A stretch of 64,000 nt of DNA, from the NCBI GenBank assembly GCA_963680875.1, contig OY804575.1:29168494-29232493 (forward strand), given 5' to 3'. The position numbers and the translations under genes are program-made. Shown piece by piece: positions 1 through 10,003 of the stretch. How positions within the stretch are numbered: the stretch's first letter is position 1; each line of letters begins with the position of its first letter. The DNA is from Bathymodiolus brooksi. Its lineage: Eukaryota; Mollusca; Bivalvia; Mytilida; Modiolidae. The notes beneath the pieces are model-generated. The model was not told where the DNA came from, ran no database searches, and was given only the letters and a program-made list of their open reading frames with translations.

Positions 1-199
1 AATATTGCCAGTGTCTTAGTATTGTCAATTCTTGATTGCACCTTCGGTTTTCTCTAACGTTTATTTACTATACATAGATACTTTAACGTACATTGTTATT
101 ATTTCTTAATGTTTACACAACGAAATAAACTTTCTTCCATGATATTCTGCAGATTTGAAGTTGATATAAATAAATCATATTACTATTAATGTGTATATA

Positions 200-487
200 T
201 ATAATCCGTAACGTTTAACCAAGTCATTATGGCGACCGTAAACTTTCGAAGTTGTTACTTCAACTTAGCTACCAGAAACCCATGGTTCAGTATTTTCGTT
301 GAATTCAGTAATCCTCTATCAAGGAATAATTAAGAAAGAGCATAGAGCATATTAGAATATTCCTTGATAGGGGATTTCTGAATCCAACGAAAATACTGAA
401 CCATGGGTTTCTAGTAGCTAAGTTGAAGTAACAACTTCGAACGTTTACGGTCGCCATCATGACTTGGTTAAACGTTACGGATTATAT
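200..487. repeat. Foldback / MITE-like inverted repeat
   Basis: Two arms of about 130 bases (200-328 and 358-487) are near-perfect inverted copies separated by about 29 bases. Both outer ends carry ATAATCCGTAACGTTTAACC or its complement, and the arms also share CCATGGTTCAGTATTTTCGT. A few mismatches show the copy is not brand new. No ORF is present. This is the form of a foldback element or palindromic MITE. Confidence 0.85.
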
Positions 488-965
488 GTGTCACAGATAA
501 CGACAACGGATATGTTCTGTTTGTTGTAGTCCTAACACCGTCCTTCTCCACTCTTTCATAACTTATTGCTGGATTTGTGGCAAGAGTATCACGATGTGTG
601 GCACGAGTGGGTCAACAACTACTTTCCCTTCCGAACATGAGTTCAACCCTGTTGTCAGTGGGATTCGTGTTGCTTAATCTTTTGTTTTCTGTGATGTGTT
701 TTGTGGGTTATTGTTGCTTTGTTTGATCTATGCTTGATAGAAAGATCGGCTAGTGGCTAAATATTACTTTAGATACTAATCATTTTTGCTTTGCTTTTAA
801 ACAGACCAAAGTGAAGGCCGTTGTCGGTGATCAGTGTTTTGATAATATATACCCCTTTGTACTGGCACTGAAAGGCTTGGAGGAGGGTATACGTCACTTT
901 TCAGGAAATACCGAAGCTACAGTCGATGACGACACGGCAACATCACAAGGGGCGACTTTATATTG
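488..965. other. Non-coding, dispersed-repeat-like sequence
   Basis: No supported gene. The stretch near 660-700 (GGGATTCGTGTTGCTTAATC) recurs in diverged form at about 1722-1745, so both are probably fragments of one interspersed repeat. I associate this motif with mytilid genomes, which is recall and not a search. Confidence 0.4.
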
Positions 966-1050
966 AATATTGTAAGACAATGGATAGATGATATTAAATA
1001 TTGTAAGACAATGGACAGATGATATTAAATATTGCTGAACAGATGACATT
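966..1050. repeat. Short tandem repeat, 31-bp unit
   Basis: The unit AATATTGTAAGACAATGG plus 13 more bases occurs about 2.7 times in tandem, the last copy truncated and diverged. Confidence 0.7.
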
Positions 1051-4000
1051 GACTATCATTTGTTGCTTAAACGTTCTGAATATCTTTCAAATGCTCAGAA
1101 TGTATGATTAGTGAATGGATTACTTCCAAATTTTATTCAAACTCGACATCATGGTTGATCTCCAACAAGATTGTATTTAGCAAATCTCTGTACGGGTTTT
1201 ACATACATAAGATTATCTTTCAATTTATATGTTCAGTGGTTTGTGTAGGAGCAATAAATAATATTTTGAAAGTGGCCTCGAAGTTTTTTGCACGAGTGCA
1301 TAAATGTAAATCGTACTACGACCTTGTGGTTTTCTTGATATAAGTTCAAGTGAACATCCAGTGGCTGATCCAGGATGCTTTAAAAACTAATAACCGGGTG
1401 TGAACTCAGGTGCTCCGGAAGGGTAAGCAGTTCCTGCTCCACAATTATATATATAAAATGTAATCTAGTAATCCAAATCGTTATATTACAATTTATAATT
1501 AGAGATGATTTTGTAACTTTTACAATTATTTGTTTTTCTTATTTCATATTTAAATTGTCTAATTATACTCTTTAAGATTTAGTTGTAAATACGATGTTTA
1601 GTTGCACTTTATATGTTTAGTTAGACGTTATGTGTTTAGTTGCACTTGATATGTTTAGTTGTAATTTAGATGTTTGTTGTCATCCTATATTTGTTCAGCC
1701 CCCCCCCCCCCCCTTTTAATGGGGTTCGTGTTGCTCAATCTTTAGTATTATGTGTAGTGTTTTTGTAACATTATTTGTTTGTCCTTCTGATTGCCCTTTT
1801 TGGTATGTTCAAACTTTACATTGTCTTGTAGATCAATCTTTCACGATGAATGTTTTATTGAGATTTCTAATTATAAGAACGTTTTTATATACTAATCTGA
1901 AATATGAATTCAGATTTGAATGAAATCAATTTTTACGGAAATCATGAACCGAAAATTTTCGAAATAAAGATGATTTTTGAAACATTGCCGTAGAAAAATG
2001 ATGTGAACGTCATTTCTCTATTATTTATTTCATACAATAATTTAATATAACTAATATTAGAGATTCTGAATAAAAATAACATGGGAATATTAGCAGAGAG
2101 TTTGCTTACAAATGAAATTATTTCTAAAACAAATTACGATATTGTCTTACTTCACAATTCTATGTCCATTAATATTTAAGTTTTTATCTTGTCAATTCAC
2201 AAAAGTTACTGTCATTTCTAAAAATGAAACATGTTGGATTGAAAATTTAATAATATTATTAGAAGGTGCAAATTCTTAATCTTCATTAAATTTACACCAG
2301 ACTTGCTCAGGACCATTTTTATTTTTCATTTCTGTATAAATATGTAGGTCTATTTTATGAAATCTTATAGTATTATTGAATGGCATTTCTATGTATTATT
2401 TTAATATATATGTGTTGACGGTATTGATTATGCCACTTTCTATGATTTTTCGATATGATTTATGAAACTGTTCTGACAGTGTGGCATTTTTTTGGCGTAT
2501 TGTTTTTCCTTTAATTGCATTACATTATACCTCGAAATTTTCTTGATAACTTGTAATCATATTTTCTGTTGAAGTATTGTGAACGCTAGCAACATTGAAT
2601 ATAATGTTTTACAAATAAGTTTCAAGAGTATTCATGAATTAAATGAGAATATATTATATTATTCAAGGGCGTAGCTAGCCTTTTTTGCAGTGCAAGCAAC
2701 CAAACCCAGAATATTTGTTTTGACTAGATGCAAAATGGTGCGTTCTGAGGTGTTTTCATGGGTAAATTGAATACATAAGCAACACATTGATTTCATGATT
2801 TTGTTAGACAGAATTTACTTAGAATTGCCCAAAATCTGTTCTTCGTGTCTTAGCAGACACGAACTTCTCCATAACTTTATCTTAATCCACACTGAAATCG
2901 CAATGGATATGCATTAAGGCTAGCGATGACAACCTATCGTTATTCATTGTTGATCGTACATATGTCTTCAACCGACGTAGTACAATGAACGATCGCTCTG
3001 CGGTAGCACTGCCGTAATTTTTATGACATTGAATTTTCACAAAAAGCCACAACGAGACTTTGTTTTCCACTTTTTTTAAAATTCTAATTATTCCTTATTT
3101 ATTTATTTTTTTTGCTCTTTATTTTTGTTTTCAGCACGCCGATGTGCACGCAACTGCGTGTTGGCGTATAGGGAGCTACGCGCCTGTTATTGATTCCACC
3201 ATGAAAGGACAGGATACTTCGGTTGCTAATACAGTTTGTTAGAGCATCTCTTGTTTTCCATTGCCAGTTTTGTATTGCAATCCATTGATTTTTTGTGAAA
3301 ATGGTAGTACATGTATATATTTTATTTTAGAATTCAACTGCCATATTATGAATAGAAAAATATATTTATATTATATTATTAGTTTATTAAAATGTGAATT
3401 CCTGAATAACATATTTTCTTCTGAGTTATTTTCAACTTTTCCATCGAGACAAGCTGTCGGATTACCTTTCATAGTGTTTGTCCCTATTTGATACACTATT
3501 TTGAGACTTATTTCTATCGACAATTTTAACTTTTTGATGCCATTTTTAAAATGGCACTGTGCTCATATTATGCTACACAATAACATTAACACAAACCTAA
3601 GCATTCAAATGACCACAGATAATATTAATATCAGCAGTCATATTACATTGTTATACCGTATCACGTTTTCACTTGAAATATGTGAAAAGCTAAAAAAAAC
3701 AAAACATTGTCCGTTCACTTGAGGGTGATAGATTTTAAATAATATTATCTAGTATTCTCACTGATTATGATATAACTCAATGTTTGAAGTTCTTACCTGA
3801 TTCTTGTGTATCCGATGAGGGAAAGAACTATGCTGGATATAAAATATTCTCACAACCATTTTGCCGTTGTATGTACTGACTGGTTTTTTATATGGATACC
3901 TTATGCATATACGGAGTGATATTATCCGTATTCACAAAATTCGCAGAGAAAAGGCTTAATAGTCAACTACTATGTGCCTCTCGTATGGGGAAAAATGGCA

Positions 4001-4082
4001 CAGACGACATATTCCCCGAATATTTGTTCACATTTCCGTGAGGTAAAGACCTAACTGATACATGTATCTGTTTAAAATATAA
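1051..4082. other. AT-rich non-coding region with simple repeats
   Basis: No convincing gene. It holds a degenerate TATGTTTAGTTGCACT-type tandem repeat at about 1577-1676, a poly-C run near 1699-1713, and otherwise AT-rich unique-looking sequence. Short ORFs at 3060-3722 are low-complexity and lack splice or domain support. Confidence 0.5.
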
Positions 4083-4188
4083 AACTGAGGTAATTATAGG
4101 GATTATAAAATGTCAGGAATGTGATAACTCAGCAATAATAGAATGTCAGGAATGTGTTAAGTCAGTAATAATAGAATGTCAGGAATGT
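4083..4188. repeat. 33-bp minisatellite, left part
   Basis: About three copies of a unit containing GAATGTCAGGAATGTGATAA. The same unit resumes at 13034. The array was apparently one locus before a large insertion split it: this side ends in GGAATGT and the other side begins GTGATAAC, which join to the regular unit if GT is a duplicated target. Confidence 0.85.
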
Positions 4189-4199
4189 CCCAGTCTGCA

Positions 4200-4500
4200 G
4201 GGTGGCGTCGAACCAACGTCGGTAAAAGGTCGTAATGGTCGGCTGTAGGTCGGCGTCGGCTTGACGACATTGAACCAACGTAGGATTAGTGTAGGCAAAG
4301 CGACAGTCGAGTTTCCGTTCTTCAGCCGACGTTGGGCTAGATATGGCATAACGACGGTCGGGTTCTCGGTTCCTCGCCAACGTCGGGTTAGATTTGACAG
4401 ACCAACGGTTGGGTTCTCGTCTTTTCATCAACGTTGGGTTAACTTTGACAAAACGACGGTCGGCATTAGGTTATTTGCCGACGCTTGGTTTGAATATTTG
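4200..4500. repeat. Left subterminal CCAACGTTGG array
   Basis: Repeated short motifs such as CCAACGTCGG, GACGTTGGGC and GACGGTCGGGTT are spaced at roughly 55-60 bases. The equivalent zone lies in inverse orientation just inside the right end (about 12770-13020). Many motifs are themselves palindromic (CCAACGTTGG), as expected for subterminal protein-binding sites of a DNA transposon, although no protein is known here. Confidence 0.65.
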
Positions 4501-4982
4501 ACGTATGATTGTTTATATCTTAATTCTAGATTTAAAACCCGTATTTAAAACACACACACACACAAAACAATGATTGTAAATGCACGGCCGTAGGCCGGGT
4601 CTGAATAAAGTGAGGCAAAAGGGGTGAATTTAGACAAATTTTGAAGAAAAAAAAAGATTTTATTTGCTTTCAAAAGGTTACACTTGCCGTTTCAAAAGTG
4701 AGGCATTTGCCTCATTTGCCTCCATTGCGTTATGGCCATGAAATGAAATCTAGTACGTGGGGATTTCATTTATCATCATTAACAACATCGATACTGATTC
4801 CTGTGGTTTTCCCGCGCGACCAATTAAACCGCATACGCCATTTTCATTTTGAGACTCGCGGCTAGCAGAAACTCATGTAAGTTATCTCTTAATTTTAATC
4901 AAAGATTCATTGTCTGGAAATTAAACAATACTAATGTTGATTGGAAAAATACGGCCACAGTATTAAATTGCGTGAGCGCGAG
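4501..4982. other. Element-internal non-coding sequence, possible 5' exon
   Basis: Contains a CA microsatellite (4550-4564) and a more GC-rich patch at 4808-4880 with CCAAT and ACTCATGTAAGT, the last of which could be a splice donor. This might be the promoter and first exon of the transposon gene whose 3' exons are at 11542-12145. That link is speculative. Confidence 0.25.
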
Positions 4983-5284
4983 ATGGCAAGATGAAGAAGA
5001 CAGACCGCCGATTTCGATATTTTGGGCTAGCCCGTGCTTCGCACAGGACACGTTCCCCATACGATCGCAAATATTTACTATCCCGAATTCTCTGGTTATT
5101 TCAAAGAGTCCAAACCAAGTTCCGAATCGGTACCGATTCAGGAACCGACCCCTCTGGTATGCAAAGAAGGCCCCCGTTTACGAACATGAAAATACAAATC
5201 CCTGTGGTACCACAGGAGAAAATAATCAAAATATGAGCTCACGTAAAAGGTAGGGACCGACGTGTCCCGTCTTCATCTTGCCAT
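4983..5284. repeat. Inverted-repeat segment with two GGTACC palindromes
   Basis: A perfect 15-bp inverted repeat (ATGGCAAGATGAAGA at 4983-4997, complement at 5270-5284) encloses 272 bases. Inside are two perfect 16-base palindromes, GAATCGGTACCGATTC (5124-5139) and CCTGTGGTACCACAGG (5201-5216), both centred on GGTACC. It lies just downstream of the Ngaro SGNH ORF, so it may be part of that element's 3' terminal repeat region or a separate small insertion. Confidence 0.6.
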
Positions 5285-5391
5285 ATCCCGCCAAATGAGT
5301 GGGGTAAGCCCTACTCACCGCCACGCAACCACCCTGTTTTAGTTTAACGTTAGTGAAGAGTCAACATCCTCCTCCTTGTGTTCGATTCGAT

Positions 5392-6093
5392 TTAAGCTTG
5401 AATTGGAGGGAAAACAAGAGAACCTCCAGAGGAAATAAAATGTTCGAGGGCGCCCTGAATATTGTTTAGATAGATTTCTGTTCCTGAATTGGACAGATGT
5501 GTGCCGTCGTTACGATAATGATTTACTTCTCTGGCACGAAGCTTACAGTGCCTTATGGCGCACCCTCCTATACTTATTACTTGGTTTCTTACCAAGAGGT
5601 TCACTCGTTTACGAGTTTTTTCAATAGATTTGCCATTGTTGGCACTGTGCCAGTATCGTCTTTGCAATATATCGGACCATACAATAAGCGTATTTGGCAT
5701 TAAGGCGTGTATACGAAGAATGTCGCATATTATGTTTTCTGCTAGTTGCCAGCCTTTAACGGTGCCAAGATCGTTTGACCCAAGCTGTATAACAACAAAT
5801 TTCGGAGGAGGATGTCTTCTCAAAAGAAACTCAATCTTTGGAATTAATTCCTTCCAAACCATACCTCTTTTCCCGAACCAAAACCCTTGAAAACCTTCAT
5901 TATGGAGACCAAGATGACGTCCCACTTGTCTTGGAACCACTTCTTTACCAGCCCAATATACTATACTCGATCCCAATATCCAAATAGAGCGGGAACCTAT
6001 AATATAAATGAAATCGTGCGAGATATTTAATAAATAATTCAGGTATCTAATCGTATGTATTTCGTATAAGCATCGGACGTCCAACGCCCCCAT
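5392..6093 (-). CDS. SGNH hydrolase-like ORF of the Ngaro element
   Basis: A 233-codon ORF with the sequence blocks of the SGNH/GDSL esterase superfamily. Block I appears as WILGSSIV near residue 39, supplying the nucleophile serine. Block III is QLGSNDL near residue 104, with the glycine and asparagine of the oxyanion hole. Block V is DGTHLSNSG near residue 197, with the Asp and His of the triad. The role of this domain in Ngaro elements is not settled; an esterase activity is expected from the motifs only. The annotated ATG lies inside the end of the recombinase reading frame (about 55 bases of overlap), and conservation seems to start near residue 36, so the true start is uncertain. The frame is open throughout, unlike the neighbouring element genes. 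A second, unrelated-looking SGNH remnant is at 24470-25020. Confidence 0.85.
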   Translation of the reverse strand: MGALDVRCLYEIHTIRYLNYLLNISHDFIYIIGSRSIWILGSSIVYWAGKEVVPRQVGRHLGLHNEGFQGFWFGKRGMVWKELIPKIEFLLRRHPPPKFVVIQLGSNDLGTVKGWQLAENIICDILRIHALMPNTLIVWSDILQRRYWHSANNGKSIEKTRKRVNLLVRNQVISIGGCAIRHCKLRAREVNHYRNDGTHLSNSGTEIYLNNIQGALEHFISSGGSLVFPPIQA

Positions 6094-7027
6094 TTTTTTA
6101 TTACGTCGTCATGAATACCAAAACGTTTAGCCTCTGTTGCGACCCCTAATCCCAAAGAATGTGGTCGAAATGTCCTTTGACTTCACAAAATGACAAGGCC
6201 CTTTGTAAGACGATTGAAAATTGATATCGCGTTAGATCTGATCCGTCAAAGTGCAAATAAAGATTAGAGTCGAGTGCATGTTGTCGGACTTCCAAATAAC
6301 CCTTAAGAAGGTGTACCGGACATAGGGAGTTATCGGTTTGACTACAAATAATCAATGTGGTACTATGCGAGTGTTGATCTGTTTTGGAACTACGTATCAT
6401 TAAATGTAAGTCAATGGAGTCTTGTTTGCGGACAAGTTTTATGTCGGATATGTGAATGACGTGCTTCCCGGCTCGACCTTTACTTTGACTAGTTATTTCA
6501 CCAACGCGGAGAAGTCCGAAAAAACACAAACTGAACGCGCTTGCGAACATAGTGGATTCATATACTGACGTACAAACAAAGGGGAGCGATTGAATTAATC
6601 GTTTTAATAAATTCATTGAGACTGGTAGACGCAAGTCAGCTTTCGGGGAGTTTTTCCGTTTTGAACCCTCGAGTATTTTGGTAACCAAAAACGATTTCGT
6701 ATTGTCCGTGTGACCATTTAATTTATGCATTGTACTTATACCGGAAATGTAAGTAGTAATAGTACTGGCTGACAAGCCTGTGTGAGACATGTATGCAATG
6801 TAGAATAACAAATCATATAGAGGGGCGGGCCAAGTATCTTGTAAATTATACAATTTGCGAAATGATTGAAAAGATTCGACTGCCGTTTTGTATGTTTTCC
6901 ACGTAGAATCTGCCATTGAAGCGTTCACCAATGAATCAATTTCAGTTGTTAAAGTTTCCAGAGATGGTCTGGTATTTCGGTGCCTCGTTGGTCTGCCTCT
7001 GGACAAAGGTTCCGGAAACGCTGCCAA
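6039..7027 (-). pseudogene. Tyrosine recombinase of the Ngaro element (frameshifted)
   Basis: The main frame (6146-7027) encodes an N-terminal SAM-like region followed by the catalytic domain with the first active-site arginine in GLLRVGEI. It then ends prematurely. The C-terminal catalytic part continues in another minus-strand frame to a stop at 6039: HSLGLGVATEAKRFG, then a tryptophan motif WGRWTSDAY and the tyrosine motif YTKYIRL. A small indel near 6150-6180 therefore splits the gene. In this family the box is normally H-x-x-R; here it reads HSLG, so the second catalytic arginine is replaced by glycine, which one base change can produce. The 5' end overlaps the RNase H end by 79 bases in a different frame, and the 3' end overlaps the SGNH ORF. 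Function in the family: integration of the circular DNA copy by site-specific recombination. Confidence 0.9.
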
Positions 7028-8733
7028 TCACAACGAGATAAAGAATCAGCAATTTTATTTGAAATTCCAGAAATATGTAAAGCTTTGATCATAATATTAT
7101 ATTGTAAGGTTGACAAAACAAGATGCCTTACAAGGGACATAACTCTAACAGATTTTGAAGACTTTTTATTGATAATGTGAACCACAGATTGGTTGTCTAT
7201 GTTAAAAATAATTTTCTTGTTTTTTAACTGTTCCCCCCAGATACACAGTGCAACAACAACCGGAAATAACTCGAGAAATGTAATGTCCTTAAGAATGCCC
7301 ATTTCTTCCCATAATTTTGGCCAGCATTTTTGCGCCCATTTTCCTTGAAAATAAATACCAAACCCTCTGTTTTGACCACCAGCGCTGTCGGTGAACAATT
7401 TTAGGGTTTCATTTGAAGCCCATGCATTATCAGTGATAACGGTTACCCCATTATATTCTGACAAAAAGGTTAACCAGACTTTAATATCTTCTCGCATTGA
7501 TTTTGACTCGCGAATTCTGTGATGAGGTTTTCTTATATTACATGTCGCATCAATAAGCCTCCTGCAAAACGACCTACCAGGTGACACGACTTGACACGCG
7601 AAATTAAGTAACCCTATTAAGGATTGTAATTGTCGTAATGTGACCTTTTTGGACTGGACGAATAATTCGAGAGTATGCTTCAATTCAACGAGTTTTTCGT
7701 TTGGCAGCCGCAGTTCCATCGCTAACGTGTCGAACTCAATGCCTAGGAATGTTAAGATTTCTGTCGACTCTACAGTTTTATCTTCGGCTACAGGAACCCT
7801 CCATAATTTACATATATCCCGAAAAGTTTGTAATGTGAATTGACATTTCGGGCTATCAGCTTCTGCGCCAAAGAGAAAATCATCCAAATAGTGCAAAATA
7901 TCTTTATTACCAGTCTTTTGCTCCGTAAACCAGTGTAATGCTGTTGAAAATTTTTCGAAGAGTGAGCAACTTATCGAAGCACCAAATGGGAGGCATTTAT
8001 CAAAGTAGAATTTGTTATCGAAAGAAAAACCTAGTTGGTCGAAGTCAGATGGGGAGACTCTGAGTAATCGAAATGCACTCTTAATGTCAGTTTTTGCCAA
8101 CTTCCCCCCTTTACCTATTCTGTTGATCATGTCTATGGCATCGTCAATGCCTGAATATCTTACGGTGCAAAACTCTGGATCAATGAAATCATTGACCGAA
8201 TACTGGGTTGGGTATGAAAGATTATGGATCAGTCGAAAATCGCCGTTCTTCTTTCTTACGAGAAAAATTGGAGATACCCTAAAGGTAGGCATCGGAGGTT
8301 AATCGAATGGGCCAGCCACTCTGCCTAGATCAATTTCTTTAAATATCTTTTCCCGTACTAAATCTGGGTTTTCCGAAACACTTCTCGAATTTTTTGACTG
8401 AACTGGTAACCTAGGTCCATTGTATTGTAATTTAAATCCATGTTTTAGCCCCTGAATTAATTCCGTTTTTACATTCCCGAACGGGTAAAAAGACAAAGAT
8501 TTCTCAACCTCGTGCACACAAATAGGGGAGCTACCAAGTGAATAAAGGTACGAGTTATTTGTTATTACAGAACTTGAAGGGATGGTCCCCTGCGCAATTT
8601 GAACATGTGTGTGCATATCTACACTTTTGTCCGTATGAACATTTACCTTTGTTGAAGTTCCAGCAAGATCGAAATCCACGCTGGGTGTTGCCTTTTTGGC
8701 TTTGAGGGGTTTTCCCCCTTTTGAAGTCTGCAA
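6949..8733 (-). pseudogene. Reverse transcriptase / RNase H of the Ngaro element (one stop)
   Basis: One minus-strand frame runs from 8733 to 6949 with a single TAA at 8299-8301. Upstream of the stop is the lead-in ending GRVAGPFD; immediately downstream in the same frame comes PPMPTFRVSPIFLVRKKNG, the usual continuation of DIRS-type reverse transcriptases. The stop is thus a point lesion, not an ORF boundary. RT motifs: LPFGAS and the catalytic YLDDFLFG. The RNase H part follows with its acidic residues in FTDSAGG, FLELFPVV, NIDNQSVV and the final ISNKIADSLSR. The reaction is copying of element RNA to DNA with removal of the RNA strand. The lead-in overlaps the gag end by 179 bases in another frame, suggesting frameshifting or internal initiation in the active ancestor. 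Confidence 0.93.
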
Positions 8734-10003
8734 GAAAGGGCTCGTTTTTGCTCTCTAACTTCTGGCTCACATTTGTATTGTCAAAGTGTGCGTATTTAGC
8801 AGGGGTGGAGACGTGTAAAAGCCATAGCTCCATATCGATGTCACCCCATGGAGTGTGAGGATATCTAGCTTTGCGAAGACGATATTGTTCGTCATATGCG
8901 GCCCAAACCGTACCTGATCCCCGTGAGGCCGCAAGGCGTACAGTAAACATGTATTTCAGATATTCCTGGCCTTTGTTAGGCCATTTTTCGAGCATAACAC
9001 CCATGAATATCATAAAGGCCGATGTCCATACATGTATGTTGGAAATTGCTGCGATTTTTGGCTGTGTGACTGTCAACTGACCACCCTTTATGGAAAGGTC
9101 GCCGCCAAGTTGAGAGTCAGTTGCGAGCTCTCGGACCGACTTTAGGAGGACATACAAATCAATATATTCCCCTGCCCAAATTTTTTCCTTAATTTTTAAT
9201 GGAATGTGAGCGCTAATCGGGTCAGTGAAACTAGGTGTAAATGTTGGCATTTGGCTCTCATGTACAACACCCATTCCCATCAAACCCCGAGAATCCCCAG
9301 AAAACTCTAAATTTGTACCTTGTTGTAACGTACCATTGGACTGGCTGTGTGGATCTGCAGTATACTGTGCTCTGGTACTGATAGGCGCCATGGAGACATC
9401 ATTTTGCATGCTCGGTTGTGAAACGGCTGCCCTTTGGTAAATCAATTCATGGTCTGTATTTTGTGCTGGGTTCACTGGACGAGTCTCGGTGCCACTAACT
9501 TGTGTGTGGCGAAGGGTTTCGCTTGAACTTTCCGCACTGATGTGGCCATGTGTCCGTGCATCATGCATGGTCTGAGTGTGTGAAGGGTTTCTTCCGGGCC
9601 ATCCTGATGTAGACGGTGTCGGTGCGTTCATGCTCGTGTCATTCTGACGATTGTTACCATCATTGTGTGTGTGTATGTCGGTAAAAGTTCTGGTGTTACT
9701 ACGTGATACCACTGGAGGCACGTTGTAGCTATCTGTTTCTTGTCTCTGCTGTTTGTTTGAAGTTTTTTGTCGTTTTGGTCCCGATCCTTGTGTCATCTGT
9801 GATTTTGCAGATTGTTTCCTCTGCCTTTTTGGAGGTTTCATTTCGTTGATGGTGGTGGATTCAAATCGATTTAAATTTGTTTTGTAAAATTTTTTGTTGA
9901 CAATGTGCCTGTTGTCGAAAATTGGATGCTGGGAATGTGTGACGTCGCAGATTGTATAAATGACGTTCGGGATCCGGAGACAATCCGGTTTTCGGATTTC
10001 CAA
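8555..10003 (-). CDS. Gag-like protein of the Ngaro element
   Basis: A 482-codon ORF. The likeliest start is the ATG at 9841, giving MKPPKRQRKQ; the upstream 54 codons look less protein-like. A basic N-terminus is followed by a long Ser/Thr/Gln/His-rich, probably disordered stretch (to about residue 230). Next is a conserved domain with KWPNKGQEYLKYMF and WAAYDEQYRLRKARYP, and then a C-terminal cysteine cluster CWNFNKGKCSYGQKCRYAH followed by CSNCAGDHPFKFC. That CCCH plus CCHC-like ending is common in DIRS/Ngaro gag proteins and would bind nucleic acid in the ribonucleoprotein particle. No internal stop is present. Confidence 0.85.
   Translation of the reverse strand: MEIRKPDCLRIPNVIYTICDVTHSQHPIFDNRHIVNKKFYKTNLNRFESTTINEMKPPKRQRKQSAKSQMTQGSGPKRQKTSNKQQRQETDSYNVPPVVSRSNTRTFTDIHTHNDGNNRQNDTSMNAPTPSTSGWPGRNPSHTQTMHDARTHGHISAESSSETLRHTQVSGTETRPVNPAQNTDHELIYQRAAVSQPSMQNDVSMAPISTRAQYTADPHSQSNGTLQQGTNLEFSGDSRGLMGMGVVHESQMPTFTPSFTDPISAHIPLKIKEKIWAGEYIDLYVLLKSVRELATDSQLGGDLSIKGGQLTVTQPKIAAISNIHVWTSAFMIFMGVMLEKWPNKGQEYLKYMFTVRLAASRGSGTVWAAYDEQYRLRKARYPHTPWGDIDMELWLLHVSTPAKYAHFDNTNVSQKLESKNEPFLADFKRGKTPQSQKGNTQRGFRSCWNFNKGKCSYGQKCRYAHTCSNCAGDHPFKFCNNK

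Larger units (their letters stand above)
5300..10003 (-). mobile_element. Ngaro/DIRS-like tyrosine recombinase retrotransposon (defective)
   Basis: Read on the minus strand the gene order is gag (with CCCH-type finger), reverse transcriptase plus RNase H, tyrosine recombinase, then an SGNH hydrolase. This order and the extra SGNH ORF are characteristic of Ngaro-type elements in the DIRS order, which integrate with a tyrosine recombinase instead of a DDE integrase and have split direct repeats instead of LTRs. I did not find the split repeats with confidence, so the outer limits are approximate. Three lesions are visible: an in-frame stop in pol, a frameshift in the recombinase, and a glycine at a catalytic arginine position. 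This copy cannot be autonomous as read. Confidence 0.93.

Noticed and set aside
3060..3722. Three consecutive short plus-strand ORFs
   Set aside because: Low-complexity AT-rich frames without splice sites, domains or shared phase.
4162..4548. ORFs on both strands with TTVGFS / NPTLA repeats
   Set aside because: Shadows of the CCAACGTTGG subterminal array, open on both strands because of its composition.
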